Shown here: positions 27,905 through 35,777 of the stretch, in pieces
Numbering within the stretch: position 1 is the first letter of the stretch
Layout: every line of letters starts with the position of its first letter
NCBI RefSeq assembly: GCF_014164785.1
Contig: NZ_JACJFN010000002.1
Coordinates: forward strand, 248,001-312,000
Reading direction: 5' to 3'
From: Aquipseudomonas guryensis
GTDB lineage: Bacteria > Pseudomonadota > Gammaproteobacteria > Pseudomonadales > Pseudomonadaceae
DNA: 64,000 nucleotides
Made by a program: the position numbers and the translations under genes
Notes under the pieces: model-generated
What the model saw: only the letters and a program-made list of their open reading frames with translations
Databases searched by the model: none
What the model was told of the DNA's origin: nothing

Positions 27905-29023
27905 GTGGCTATCGATATTCAGTGGATCCTCGACGACGCCAGCCTGGCCCGTCACTGCGCCGACTGGCGGCGTTTGCCGTTCGTTGCCCTCGACACCGAG
28001 TTCATGCGGGTCGACACCTTCTACCCAATTGCAGGCCTGTTGCAGGTGGGCGATGGCCAGCACGCCTTCCTTGTCGACCCGCTGTGCATCAGCGACTGGT
28101 CGCCCTTTGCCGAATTGCTGGAAGATCAGGCCGTGGTCAAGGTGCTGCATGCCTGCAGCGAAGACCTGGAAGTGTTCCTGCGCCTGACCGGTAGCCTGCC
28201 GAGCCCCTTGTTCGACACCCAACTAGCCGCCGGCTACCTCAACCTGGGCTTCTCCATGGGTTATTCGCGCCTGGTGCAGGAGGTGCTTGCCATCGAGCTG
28301 CCCAAGGGCGAGACCCGTTCCGACTGGCTGCAGCGTCCACTGTCGCCGACCCAGATCAGCTATGCCGCCGAGGATGCCCAGCACCTGGCCGAGCTGTACC
28401 TGGTGCTGCAGCCCAAGCTGTCCGCCGACAAGCAGGCCTGGGTGCTTGAAGACGGTGCCGAGCTGGTCAGCAATCTGCGCCGTGAAGTCGACCCGGACCA
28501 GCTCTACCGCGAAGCCAAGCTGGCCTGGAAGCTGTCGCGCCAACAACTGGCGGTAATGCGCGCCCTCTGCGCCTGGCGCGAACGCCAGGCACGGGCGCGC
28601 AACCAGCCGCGCAACCGCATTATCCGCGAGCATTCGCTGTGGCCACTGGCCAAGACTCAGCCGGACAACCTGGTGGCCCTGGCGCGCATCGAAGAGATGC
28701 ACCCAAAGACTGTGCGCCAGGATGGCGAGACCCTGTTGCAGCTGATCCGCGAAGCCGGCGCACTGCCGCCCGAGCAGTGGCCTGAAGCCCTGCCACAGCC
28801 GCTGCCGCTGGAGTCCACCGCGCTGCTGAAGAAACTGCGCGTGGTTGGCCAGCGTGAGGCCGAGCGTCTGCAGATCGCCCCGGAGCTGATGCTGCGCAAG
28901 AAATCCCTCGAAGCCCTGCTGAAAAGCGGTTACCCGAATGGCCCTTACCAGCTGCCGGACAACCTGCGTGGCTGGCGCCGTGAACTGATGGGCGAGGCTC
29001 TATTAGCCGCCCTGGAAGCCTGA
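27905..29023 (+). CDS. rnd: Ribonuclease D
   Basis: A 372-residue 3'-5' exoribonuclease that trims tRNA precursors. DEDDy motifs are visible: [16 protein letters not shown] (residues ~26-41), [12 protein letters not shown] near residue 80, and [13 protein letters not shown] near residue 155. The C-terminal part (from about residue 205) is HRDC-type helical domains. The GTG start at 27905 is chosen because AAGGAG lies at 27892-27897; the upstream open frame lacks RNase D similarity. A TATACT at 27873-27878 could be the -10 box, with a weak -35. Confidence 0.95.
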   Translation: MAIDIQWILDDASLARHCADWRRLPFVALDTEFMRVDTFYPIAGLLQVGDGQHAFLVDPLCISDWSPFAELLEDQAVVKVLHACSEDLEVFLRLTGSLPSPLFDTQLAAGYLNLGFSMGYSRLVQEVLAIELPKGETRSDWLQRPLSPTQISYAAEDAQHLAELYLVLQPKLSADKQAWVLEDGAELVSNLRREVDPDQLYREAKLAWKLSRQQLAVMRALCAWRERQARARNQPRNRIIREHSLWPLAKTQPDNLVALARIEEMHPKTVRQDGETLLQLIREAGALPPEQWPEALPQPLPLESTALLKKLRVVGQREAERLQIAPELMLRKKSLEALLKSGYPNGPYQLPDNLRGWRRELMGEALLAALEA

Positions 29024-29024
29024 A

Positions 29025-29318
29025 ATGAAGAAAATCTGTTCGATCTACCGCAGCCCACGCAAGAACGAGATGTACCTCTACGTGCTCAAAGCCGATGAGC
29101 TGAAGCGCGTGCCGGAAGCCCTGCTGGCGGCCTTCGGCCCGCCACAGTTGGCCTTCAGCTTGATCCTCACGCCGGAGAAACCGCTGGCCCGTGAAGATAT
29201 CCACAAGGTGCTGGAAAACCTCGAAACCCAGGGCTATCACCTGCAGATGCCGCCGCCGGAAGACGATTACATCGAGCACCTGCCGGAAGAGCTGCTGCGC
29301 CGCAACGATCCGGTCTGA
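29025..29318 (+). CDS. ycgL: YcgL-domain protein
   Basis: A 97-residue protein matching the YcgL family in length and in the starting segment [19 protein letters not shown], with the ending [12 protein letters not shown]. It follows rnd by one base, which is the standard Pseudomonas arrangement. The biochemical role is not established; the linkage with RNase D suggests a link to RNA metabolism (inference). Confidence 0.92.
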   Translation: MKKICSIYRSPRKNEMYLYVLKADELKRVPEALLAAFGPPQLAFSLILTPEKPLAREDIHKVLENLETQGYHLQMPPPEDDYIEHLPEELLRRNDPV

Positions 29319-30247
29319 TGCGCGTTCTGCTCGCCGAACAGGCCCAGGCGCAGTATGCCGAGCTGCTCACGGCCGCCGCGCCGCAGCTGCAACTGGTGTG
29401 TGGCGATGAACAGGAGCTGGCCCGCCAGGCCGCCAGTTGCCCAGTCTGGCTCGGTCAGCCCGATCTGCTGGCGCCCCTGCTGCGTCAGGGCCAGCGGCCG
29501 CAATGGTTGCAGTCGACCTGGGCCGGCATCACGCCGCTGCTGTCACCCGACCTACCGCGCGATTATCAGCTGAGCCGGGCTGTCGGCATCTTTGGCCAGG
29601 TCATGGCCGAATACGTGCTGACCTATCTGCTGGCCCATCGCGGCCGTCTGCTGCCACGCCTGGCCAGTCAGGTGGAGCAGCGCTGGGACAATCTTCCGCC
29701 ATCCAGTTTGCGCGGTATGCGCGTGCTGATCGTCGGTGCCGGTGATATTGGCTGCGAGGTAGCACGCTTCCTCGCGCCGTTCGGTGTCGAGCTGCGTGGC
29801 ATTGCGCGTACGCCACGAGCCATCGAGCCGTTCACCGAGATACGCGGCATGCACGGCCTGGCAGAGCTGGCCGGCTGGGCCGAGGTAGTGATCAATCTGC
29901 TGCCAGACACCCCTGCGACTCGCGATATCTATGACGCCGCCCTGTTTGCGCGGATGGCGCCGCAGGCCCTGTTCATCAATGCCGGGCGCGGCGTGGCGGT
30001 GGTTGATGAGGATCTGCTGGCTGCCCTCAACGCGGGCTTGCTGGCGGGGGCAGTGATTGATGTGTGCCGCCAGGAGCCTTTGCCTTCGGGCCATCCGTTC
30101 TGGAACGCGCCGCGCCTGCTGCTCACTGGACACAGCTCGGCGCCGACCGAGCCGGCTGCCATGGTCGACCTGTTCCTCGACAACCTGCGGCGTTGGCAGG
30201 CCGGGCAGGGGTTACGCGGCCTGGTAGATTTTGCCCGCGGCTATTAG
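29318..30247 (+). CDS. D-2-hydroxyacid dehydrogenase (GyaR/CtbP-like)
   Basis: A 309-residue NAD(P)-dependent dehydrogenase. The Rossmann loop VLIVGAGDIGCEVARF lies near residue 133, and the catalytic Arg is in INAGRGVAVVDE near residue 222. The Glu (QEP near 253) and His (LTGHSSAP near 270) complete the triad. It reduces or oxidises a 2-keto/2-hydroxy acid, for example glyoxylate or hydroxypyruvate. The ATG shares a base with the ycgL stop (TGATG), so it is in the rnd operon. Confidence 0.86.
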   Translation: MRVLLAEQAQAQYAELLTAAAPQLQLVCGDEQELARQAASCPVWLGQPDLLAPLLRQGQRPQWLQSTWAGITPLLSPDLPRDYQLSRAVGIFGQVMAEYVLTYLLAHRGRLLPRLASQVEQRWDNLPPSSLRGMRVLIVGAGDIGCEVARFLAPFGVELRGIARTPRAIEPFTEIRGMHGLAELAGWAEVVINLLPDTPATRDIYDAALFARMAPQALFINAGRGVAVVDEDLLAALNAGLLAGAVIDVCRQEPLPSGHPFWNAPRLLLTGHSSAPTEPAAMVDLFLDNLRRWQAGQGLRGLVDFARGY

Positions 30248-30251
30248 TTTT

Positions 30252-30421
30252 AGAGCCTGTTCACGATCTCTTGCCCGTCGGCCATACCGCGTTAAAAACA
30301 GGCTCGGAATGCTCATTTACAGCTCGTAAACTCCGCTTCCTCGCCTGTTTTGACCAGCCGTTGGCTGTTACTGGCGTTGCGCCTTGTCTGGCTCTAGTCC
30401 AAAAGATCGTGAACAGGCTCT
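30252..30421. repeat. 170-bp element with 18-bp perfect terminal inverted repeats (copy A)
   Basis: The ends AGAGCCTGTTCACGATCT (30252-30269) and AGATCGTGAACAGGCTCT (30404-30421) are perfect inverted repeats. No ORF of its own. It fills the gap between the converging dehydrogenase and chemoreceptor genes, starting four bases after one stop and touching the first base of the other. Internal blocks CGTCGGCCAT, GGCTGTTACT and GCCTTG(T/C)CTG are shared with copy B at 59896-60023, so it belongs to a dispersed family. It may be a non-autonomous mobile element. Confidence 0.75.
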
Positions 30422-32043
30422 TAGAAACTGAAACGCTGCAGCATGCCCTGCAGGCGCCCGGACATGGCTTGCAGGCCCTGGATGGCCTGGACGATGCCGC
30501 CCTGGGCCGCCGAGTTCTCCTCGACGATCTGCGCCACCCGCTCCACGTTCATCGCCACCTGTTCACTGGCGGCGCGCTGCTCCTGCAGGGACATGGAGAT
30601 GACGTTGACCGCCTGCAGCGACTCGCTCAGCGCCGTGCGGATGTCCTGCATCGCCGTGCCGGCCTGTTCCACCAGCTGCGTGCCACTGCTGAGGCGCTCG
30701 CGGCCGGCGCTCATGCTGCTCTTGGCCTTGTGCATGCCGTTCTGGATCGAGTCGACCAGGCCGACGATCTCCGTGGTCGACTGCGCCGTACGGCTGGCCA
30801 GGCCACGGACTTCATCGGCCACCACGGCAAAGCCACGACCCTGCTCGCCGGCACGCGCGGCCTCGATGGCGGCATTCAGGGCGAGCAGATTGGTCTGCTC
30901 GGCGATGCCCTTGATCACGTCGACGATGGCGCTGATATTGGCCGACTGGTCGGCCAGGTGTTCGATATCCGCGGCGCTCTGCGTCACCAGTTCGGCGATG
31001 CCGCGCATTTCCGCGATGGCCGCTGCAGTCACCCGCAGGCCATCGTCACTCAAGCTGCCGGCTTTCTGCGCCATGTCGCGGGTCTGCTGGGCGTTCTCGG
31101 CAATCTGGCTGATGCTTACCGCCATCTCTTCCATGGTGGCGGCGATGGCCGAGGCGGTATCACTCTGGATATTGGCGCTGTTGAGTACCTGCTCAGAGGA
31201 GGCGGCCAGTTGCAGGGAGGCGCACTCGATCTGCTCGGAAGCCTCGCCGATATTGCCGATCATGTCGCGCAGGCCGTGGTGCATGCTCTGCACCGATTTC
31301 ATCACCCCGGTACTGGCTTGTTCCAGGCCTGCCTGGGTGGCCAGTTGGCCCTGGGCGATGCGCGCACTGATGGCTTCCAGTTCGCCGGGCTCGGCGCCCA
31401 GCTGGCGTTTCAGCAGGCGGGCAAAGTACAGCGCCTGGGCGGCACCGAAAAGTAGCGCGAGCAACAGTACGCCACTGCTCAGTTGCAGGTCGTTGCTATA
31501 GGTGTTCTGGCCCAGCTCGAACTGGCGCTTGGCCTCCAGCAATTGCACCTCGATCAGTTCGGAGAATTTCGCCGAGAGCGGGTCGATCAGCGGATAGAGG
31601 CGGCTGTCGGCGAATTGCCCTACAGCCACGAGATCGTTTTGCTGCAGCATGCGCTGCAGTTCGCCTAACGGCTGGTCGGCGTTGGTCATCAGCGGTTTGA
31701 TCTCGTCGATCAGGCGCGTCTCTTCGGCGATCAGCTGGGTTGCCAGATAGGCCTGCCAGGTCTGTTCGATGCGTTGTTCGGCCTGCTCGATCAACTCTTG
31801 TGCCGCTGCTGGAGTGAGGGTGCCGCTGCGTGCCTTGTGGGTGGCGTCGACGATGTTCACCGCATACAGATCGGCGATCAGCTTGAGGTCGCGCAGTGGC
31901 ACCACGCGATCGAGGTAGACGGTTTCCAGGCCGCGTACGGTGGTTTTCAGACCCTGCATTCCAAGAAGGCCGACCAGCAGCAGGCCCGATAGCAGGGCAG
32001 CGACCAGCAGTAACAGATGGGTTCTGATCTTCCAGCTTTTCAT
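30421..32043 (-). CDS. Methyl-accepting chemotaxis protein with four-helix-bundle periplasmic sensor
   Basis: A 540-residue receptor. TM1 is at residues ~8-30, then a ~160-residue helical periplasmic domain of 4HB type, TM2 near residues 185-205 ([20 protein letters not shown]), a HAMP-like linker ([16 protein letters not shown]), and a long coiled-coil signalling domain. The hairpin tip [20 protein letters not shown] is near residues 382-401 and matches the consensus fully. It relays a ligand signal to CheA/CheW. Divergent from ycgN. Its stop codon abuts the repeat element. Confidence 0.9.
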   Translation of the reverse strand: MKSWKIRTHLLLLVAALLSGLLLVGLLGMQGLKTTVRGLETVYLDRVVPLRDLKLIADLYAVNIVDATHKARSGTLTPAAAQELIEQAEQRIEQTWQAYLATQLIAEETRLIDEIKPLMTNADQPLGELQRMLQQNDLVAVGQFADSRLYPLIDPLSAKFSELIEVQLLEAKRQFELGQNTYSNDLQLSSGVLLLALLFGAAQALYFARLLKRQLGAEPGELEAISARIAQGQLATQAGLEQASTGVMKSVQSMHHGLRDMIGNIGEASEQIECASLQLAASSEQVLNSANIQSDTASAIAATMEEMAVSISQIAENAQQTRDMAQKAGSLSDDGLRVTAAAIAEMRGIAELVTQSAADIEHLADQSANISAIVDVIKGIAEQTNLLALNAAIEAARAGEQGRGFAVVADEVRGLASRTAQSTTEIVGLVDSIQNGMHKAKSSMSAGRERLSSGTQLVEQAGTAMQDIRTALSESLQAVNVISMSLQEQRAASEQVAMNVERVAQIVEENSAAQGGIVQAIQGLQAMSGRLQGMLQRFSF

Positions 32044-32282
32044 GGTTATCTTCCTTGACGAAAGGCGGTCTTCGCAAAGACGTGGCGATAGGCCAGCGCT
32101 GCGTTCAGCCTAGACCAGATCTGCCTGATTTCAGTAAAAAGCTGTAATTCTGGTCAGTAAAATTACCGAATGAAAAAGCGCGTCTGAGTTACCTGGCCGC
32201 TTCGCCAACCATCAGTCGCCCGCGCTTGGCCCGCCCTCGCACACGGGCTAGACTGCCGGCCTTTTCACCCTTGTAGTCTGTC

Positions 32283-32732
32283 ATGGCCGCCAAAGTCGAA
32301 CCCTTCTGGAAACGCAAGACTCTCGCCCAGCTCGACCAGGACGAGTGGGAGTCGCTGTGCGACGGCTGCGGCCTGTGCTGCCTGCAGAAACTCGAAGACG
32401 AGGATGACGGCAGCGTTTACTACACGCGTATCGCCTGCAAACTGCTAGATATGCAGACCTGCCGCTGCACCGACTACGCCAACCGGCGTGCCCAGGTGCC
32501 AGACTGCATCCAGCTCACCCCGGCGCAGGCCGATCAGTTCCAGTGGCTGCCGCCGACCTGCGCCTATCGCCTAGTCAGTGAAGGCAAGGACCTGCCGCTC
32601 TGGCACCATCTGGTCTGCGGCGACCGCGATGCGGTACACCACGAACGCATTTCCCAGTCCGGACGCATGCTCAGCGAAAACAGCGTGGCCGAGGATGACT
32701 GGGAAGATCATCTGATTTTCCGCGCCGGTTGA
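32283..32732 (+). CDS. YcgN-family (UPF0260) cysteine-cluster protein
   Basis: A 149-residue protein with a CxxCxxCC-type cluster ([14 protein letters not shown] near residue 25) followed by [16 protein letters not shown] near residue 60, typical of the YkgJ/YcgN family that probably binds a metal or an iron-sulfur cluster. YcgN lies near ycgL in many bacteria; here the two are separated by the chemoreceptor. Function is not known. Confidence 0.88.
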   Translation: MAAKVEPFWKRKTLAQLDQDEWESLCDGCGLCCLQKLEDEDDGSVYYTRIACKLLDMQTCRCTDYANRRAQVPDCIQLTPAQADQFQWLPPTCAYRLVSEGKDLPLWHHLVCGDRDAVHHERISQSGRMLSENSVAEDDWEDHLIFRAG

Positions 32733-32784
32733 GCCTTTCGCGCTGGCGATAGGTCTATACCTGCTCACGCATGGAGCTTGCACA

Positions 32785-34008
32785 ATGCCCGCCCGTCTCA
32801 AACTGCTGTCTGCCGCCCTACTGCTGAGCCTGAGCGCACCGCTCTGGGCGGCGAAGAAAATCGACCTTGATTATCACGTGCGTTTTCTCCCGGAAAGCGA
32901 CCAGGCCGAAGTCAGCCTGACTCTGGAACAGGCCGATCTGGTGCGCAGCCTGACTTTCGATCTGGGCGGCAAGGACTACTACAGCGACTTCCAGGCCGAT
33001 GGCAACTGGCAGCTGGACGGCACCGAGAAAGGTGTCTGGCAGCCGGGCAAGGGGCAGAGCAAGCTCAGCTACAAGGTGCGCATCAGCCACCCGCGCAAAT
33101 CCGGCAGTTTCGATGCACGGATGACCCCGGACTGGGCGCTGCTGCGTGGCGATGATCTGGTGCCCAGTGCGCACCTGATCAAGGACGACAGCATCGAGTT
33201 GGTCGCGCGCCTGCAGTTCGAGCTGCCGAAAGGTTGGAAGGGGGTGGAGACCGGCTGGCCGCGCATCGGCGAGAACCGCTTCCGCATCGACAACCCGACC
33301 CGCAAGCTGGATCGCCCGACCGGCTGGATCCTCGCTGGCAAGATCGGCAGCCGCCGTGCCCAGCTCGGCGATACCGACGTGACCGTGGCCGCGCCGGTGG
33401 GCGAAGGGCTGCGCCGGATGGACATCATCACCCTGCTGACCTTCATCTGGCCGGAGGCCCAGGCGGTGTTCCCGCGTGATCCGGCCAAGTTGCTCATCGT
33501 CGGCGCCGGTGATCCAATGTGGCGCGGCGGCCTGTCGGCGCCCAATTCGCTGTTCATGCACAGCGACCGCCCACTGGTCAGCGAGAACGGCACCAGTTCC
33601 CTGGTGCACGAGTTGGTCCACGTGTTCAGCCGCATCCGTGACACCGACAAGAGCGACTGGATCAGTGAAGGTATCGCCGAGTATTACGCCATCGAACTGA
33701 TGCGTCGTGCCGGGGGCATGAGCGAGGACCGCTACCAGGCCATCCGCAAGAAGCTGATTGGCTGGAGCAAGCCGGTCAAGACCCTGCGCACCGAGGAGTC
33801 CAGCGGGCCGATCACCGCCCGTGCGGTGTTGCTGCTGCAGGAGCTGGATCGGGAACTGCGCAAGAACACCAACAACCAGCGCTCGCTGGACGACGTCACC
33901 CGCGGCCTGATGCGCCTGGACAGGGCCAGCACCAAGGACCTGATCGAGATCAGCGAGAACGTCATGGGTCGCGCCTCGGATGTACTGGATAGCCCGTTGT
34001 TGCGCTGA
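32785..34008 (+). CDS. Secreted gluzincin-like zinc metallopeptidase, uncharacterised
   Basis: A 407-residue protein with a signal peptide (cut near residue 22, APLWA). The N-terminal ~220 residues are beta-rich, and the C-terminal half holds H275-E-L-V-H279 and then SEGIAEYY with E295. That HExxH plus downstream Glu arrangement is like the M1/M61 (gluzincin) enzymes, though the spacing (15 residues) is shorter than in M1. It is likely a periplasmic protease or an inactive relative of M61 glycyl aminopeptidases. The GGAG site at 32772 supports the start. No partner gene is obvious. Confidence 0.68.
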   Translation: MPARLKLLSAALLLSLSAPLWAAKKIDLDYHVRFLPESDQAEVSLTLEQADLVRSLTFDLGGKDYYSDFQADGNWQLDGTEKGVWQPGKGQSKLSYKVRISHPRKSGSFDARMTPDWALLRGDDLVPSAHLIKDDSIELVARLQFELPKGWKGVETGWPRIGENRFRIDNPTRKLDRPTGWILAGKIGSRRAQLGDTDVTVAAPVGEGLRRMDIITLLTFIWPEAQAVFPRDPAKLLIVGAGDPMWRGGLSAPNSLFMHSDRPLVSENGTSSLVHELVHVFSRIRDTDKSDWISEGIAEYYAIELMRRAGGMSEDRYQAIRKKLIGWSKPVKTLRTEESSGPITARAVLLLQELDRELRKNTNNQRSLDDVTRGLMRLDRASTKDLIEISENVMGRASDVLDSPLLR

Positions 34009-34025
34009 ACCAGGACTGCTCCTGT

Positions 34026-34043
34026 GAGCGGTGTCAGCCGCTC
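34026..34043. repeat. Short REP-like hairpin between converging genes
   Basis: Arms GAGCGG and CCGCTC with a six-base loop, flanked by CTCCTG and the tail TGCGAAAAAC, resembling the minimal Pseudomonas REP layout. It lies between two convergent stops and could serve as a weak terminator. Confidence 0.45.
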
Positions 34044-34061
34044 CTGCGAAAAACGCGTGCT

Positions 34062-34532
34062 TTAGAACAACGGCCCCGAGCGGGTGTTGTTGCCTTTGGC
34101 CAGGCGATCATAGAGCACCACGTTGACCGTGGCCGCCAGGTTCATGCAGCCATTGGTGGGGATGTACACCACTTCATCGCCACACCAGTCGCGGATTTCC
34201 TTGTCCAGCGAGCCGTCTTCCGGGCCGAAGATGTAGAGCGCGCGATCCGGGTGGGTGTAGTCGGGCAGGGCGCGGGCGCCTTCCACCAGTTCCACCGCTA
34301 CCGGGGTGCAGCCCAGCGGCACGATGCGGCGCAGGTCGTCGATGTTGATCAGCGGAATGTCCTGGTGGACCTTCTTGGTGTCGGTGACGAAATCCTTGGC
34401 GCGGTCGTAGCGGGTACCGGTGTAGAACACCGAGCTGACGCCATAGCAGCCGGCGGCGCGCATGATCGAGCCGACGTTCTCCGGTGACTTGGGGTTGAAC
34501 AGGCCGATGCAGCTGTAACGTTTGTTGGCCAC
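34062..34532 (-). CDS. SpoU/TrmH-family RNA 2'-O-methyltransferase
   Basis: A 156-residue SPOUT-fold enzyme with the three family motifs: NPKSPENVGSIMRAAGCYG near residue 13, LYIFGPEDGSLDKEI near residue 100, and NGCMNLAATVNVVLYDR near residue 128. It uses SAM to methylate a ribose 2'-OH. The short length matches single-domain TrmL-like or related enzymes, but motif 1 differs from TrmL, so the exact target (tRNA or rRNA) is uncertain. It is the downstream partner of the HNH gene on this strand. Confidence 0.85.
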   Translation of the reverse strand: MANKRYSCIGLFNPKSPENVGSIMRAAGCYGVSSVFYTGTRYDRAKDFVTDTKKVHQDIPLINIDDLRRIVPLGCTPVAVELVEGARALPDYTHPDRALYIFGPEDGSLDKEIRDWCGDEVVYIPTNGCMNLAATVNVVLYDRLAKGNNTRSGPLF

Positions 34533-34591
34533 GATGATGCTCGCGCAAAAAAGACGCGATTATACGGCTGCCCTCGGCGCCGTGCCTGCCA

Positions 34592-34930
34592 CTAGTCCTT
34601 TTTCAGCAGGCTGGCCAGGTCACCGAAGGCCTTGTAGGTGGTCTTCGCCGCCTGCGGGCTGGCGGTGGAGCCTTCGGCGAAGTACTGCTGGTCGGTGTAG
34701 CGCGAGTGCTCGTTGTCATGACAGAACAGGCACAGCAGCTCCCAGTTGGAGCCATCCTGCGGGTTGTTGTCATGGTTGTGGTCGCGGTGGTGCACGGTCA
34801 GCTCGCTCAGGCGCTTGCCGCTGAACTCGCGGGCACAACGGCCGCACACGTGCGGGTACATCTTCAGGGCTTTCTGCCGGTAGTCTGCTTCGGCCTTGGC
34901 CGACAAGGTGTAGCTGGGTTTGCTGCTCAT
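34592..34930 (-). CDS. yajD: YajD-family HNH nuclease
   Basis: A 112-residue zinc-bound HNH protein. CGRC near residue 29 and CLFC near residue 67 are the zinc ligands; the catalytic HH is in ELTVHHRDHNHDNNPQDGSN (near residues 43-62), and the final His is in HDNEHSRY. Conserved in gammaproteobacteria outside any phage or restriction context; its biological target is unknown. It is not near a mobile element here. Confidence 0.86.
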   Translation of the reverse strand: MSSKPSYTLSAKAEADYRQKALKMYPHVCGRCAREFSGKRLSELTVHHRDHNHDNNPQDGSNWELLCLFCHDNEHSRYTDQQYFAEGSTASPQAAKTTYKAFGDLASLLKKD

Positions 34931-35013
34931 GACAGGACCTGTGGTCGGGTGGCGAACGCGGGCGTTCCGATGCAGTCAGAATAAAGCCAAAGTCCGCGAA
35001 GCTGGAGTCCTGC

Positions 35014-35313
35014 ATGCGTCTTTTTATTGTGTTCGCCCTGTCTGCCGGGCTGCTGCAGATCGCTCCGCTCTCGGCTGCGGACTTGCTGCGCCGTCCGACG
35101 TCCGGTTCACCCGGCACGGCCACGCCGCAACCCTACAGCCAGCCGCAGATTCGTCCGCTGGGCAGTAGCAACCGCAATCCGCCGCTGCTGAACAGTCCGG
35201 CGCAACCGAGGCCGCTGACCCCGCCGCAACCCTTGCCCAAGGATCGGCCCTTGCCGCAGCTGGAGCAGCAGCGTAAGGCCAATCCGCAGCATCCGGCGGA
35301 GCAGCTGGATTAG
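35014..35313 (+). CDS. Small secreted proline/glutamine-rich protein, unknown
   Basis: A 99-residue protein with a signal peptide (LFIVFALSAGLLQ; cut near residue 21-22 before ADLL) and a mature part that is over one-quarter proline with many Gln and Asn (PRPLTPPQPLPKDRPLPQ). It is expected to be unstructured in the periplasm. No domain. Its stop overlaps the opposite-strand gene's stop by four bases. Orthologues by this description are not something I recognise. Confidence 0.55.
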   Translation: MRLFIVFALSAGLLQIAPLSAADLLRRPTSGSPGTATPQPYSQPQIRPLGSSNRNPPLLNSPAQPRPLTPPQPLPKDRPLPQLEQQRKANPQHPAEQLD

Positions 35314-35744
35314 CCTGCCTGAGCCTTGGTTAACGGATGTAGGGCCAGCAGCGGCAAGGCAATCGACAGTGCCGCCAGGGTGTTCAGATAAGTGTGGGCC
35401 AGGATGCCGTAGTAGGCAGAAATTACGCTATCCAGCACGCACCAGAGCAGCAGGGCGGCGAACAGTGCGGGCTTGATCAGTGCGTGGCCGTGCTGGCGGT
35501 AGAGGTGTACCAGCAGGCTGAACAGCAGGCCCCAGCTTGCGACCGTGGGGCCGAACAGGCGCACCATGGTGGTCAGCAGGCTGTGGTATTCCGCCGTCGG
35601 CGCCTGGCTGGCGCCCACGCTGGCATACAGGTACTGGAAGTAGGGCGCGGCGATGGGCAGCTGCGCGGTGAAGGCCAGGATGACGCCGAGCAGCACATGG
35701 CCGAGGCCAACCGCGAGCAGCCAGCGATAGAGCAGATTTTGCAT
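35310..35744 (-). CDS. Four-helix inner membrane protein, unknown function
   Basis: A 144-residue protein with about four hydrophobic helices (residues ~8-28, 62-82, 90-112, 115-135). The first loop contains PYFQYLYASVG. I do not recognise the family. It lies 33 bases downstream of the oligopeptidase gene on the same strand and could be co-transcribed with it. Confidence 0.6.
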   Translation of the reverse strand: MQNLLYRWLLAVGLGHVLLGVILAFTAQLPIAAPYFQYLYASVGASQAPTAEYHSLLTTMVRLFGPTVASWGLLFSLLVHLYRQHGHALIKPALFAALLLWCVLDSVISAYYGILAHTYLNTLAALSIALPLLALHPLTKAQAG

Positions 35745-35777
35745 GGGCGATCCCTCGCGATCCGTTTTTACTGGTTC

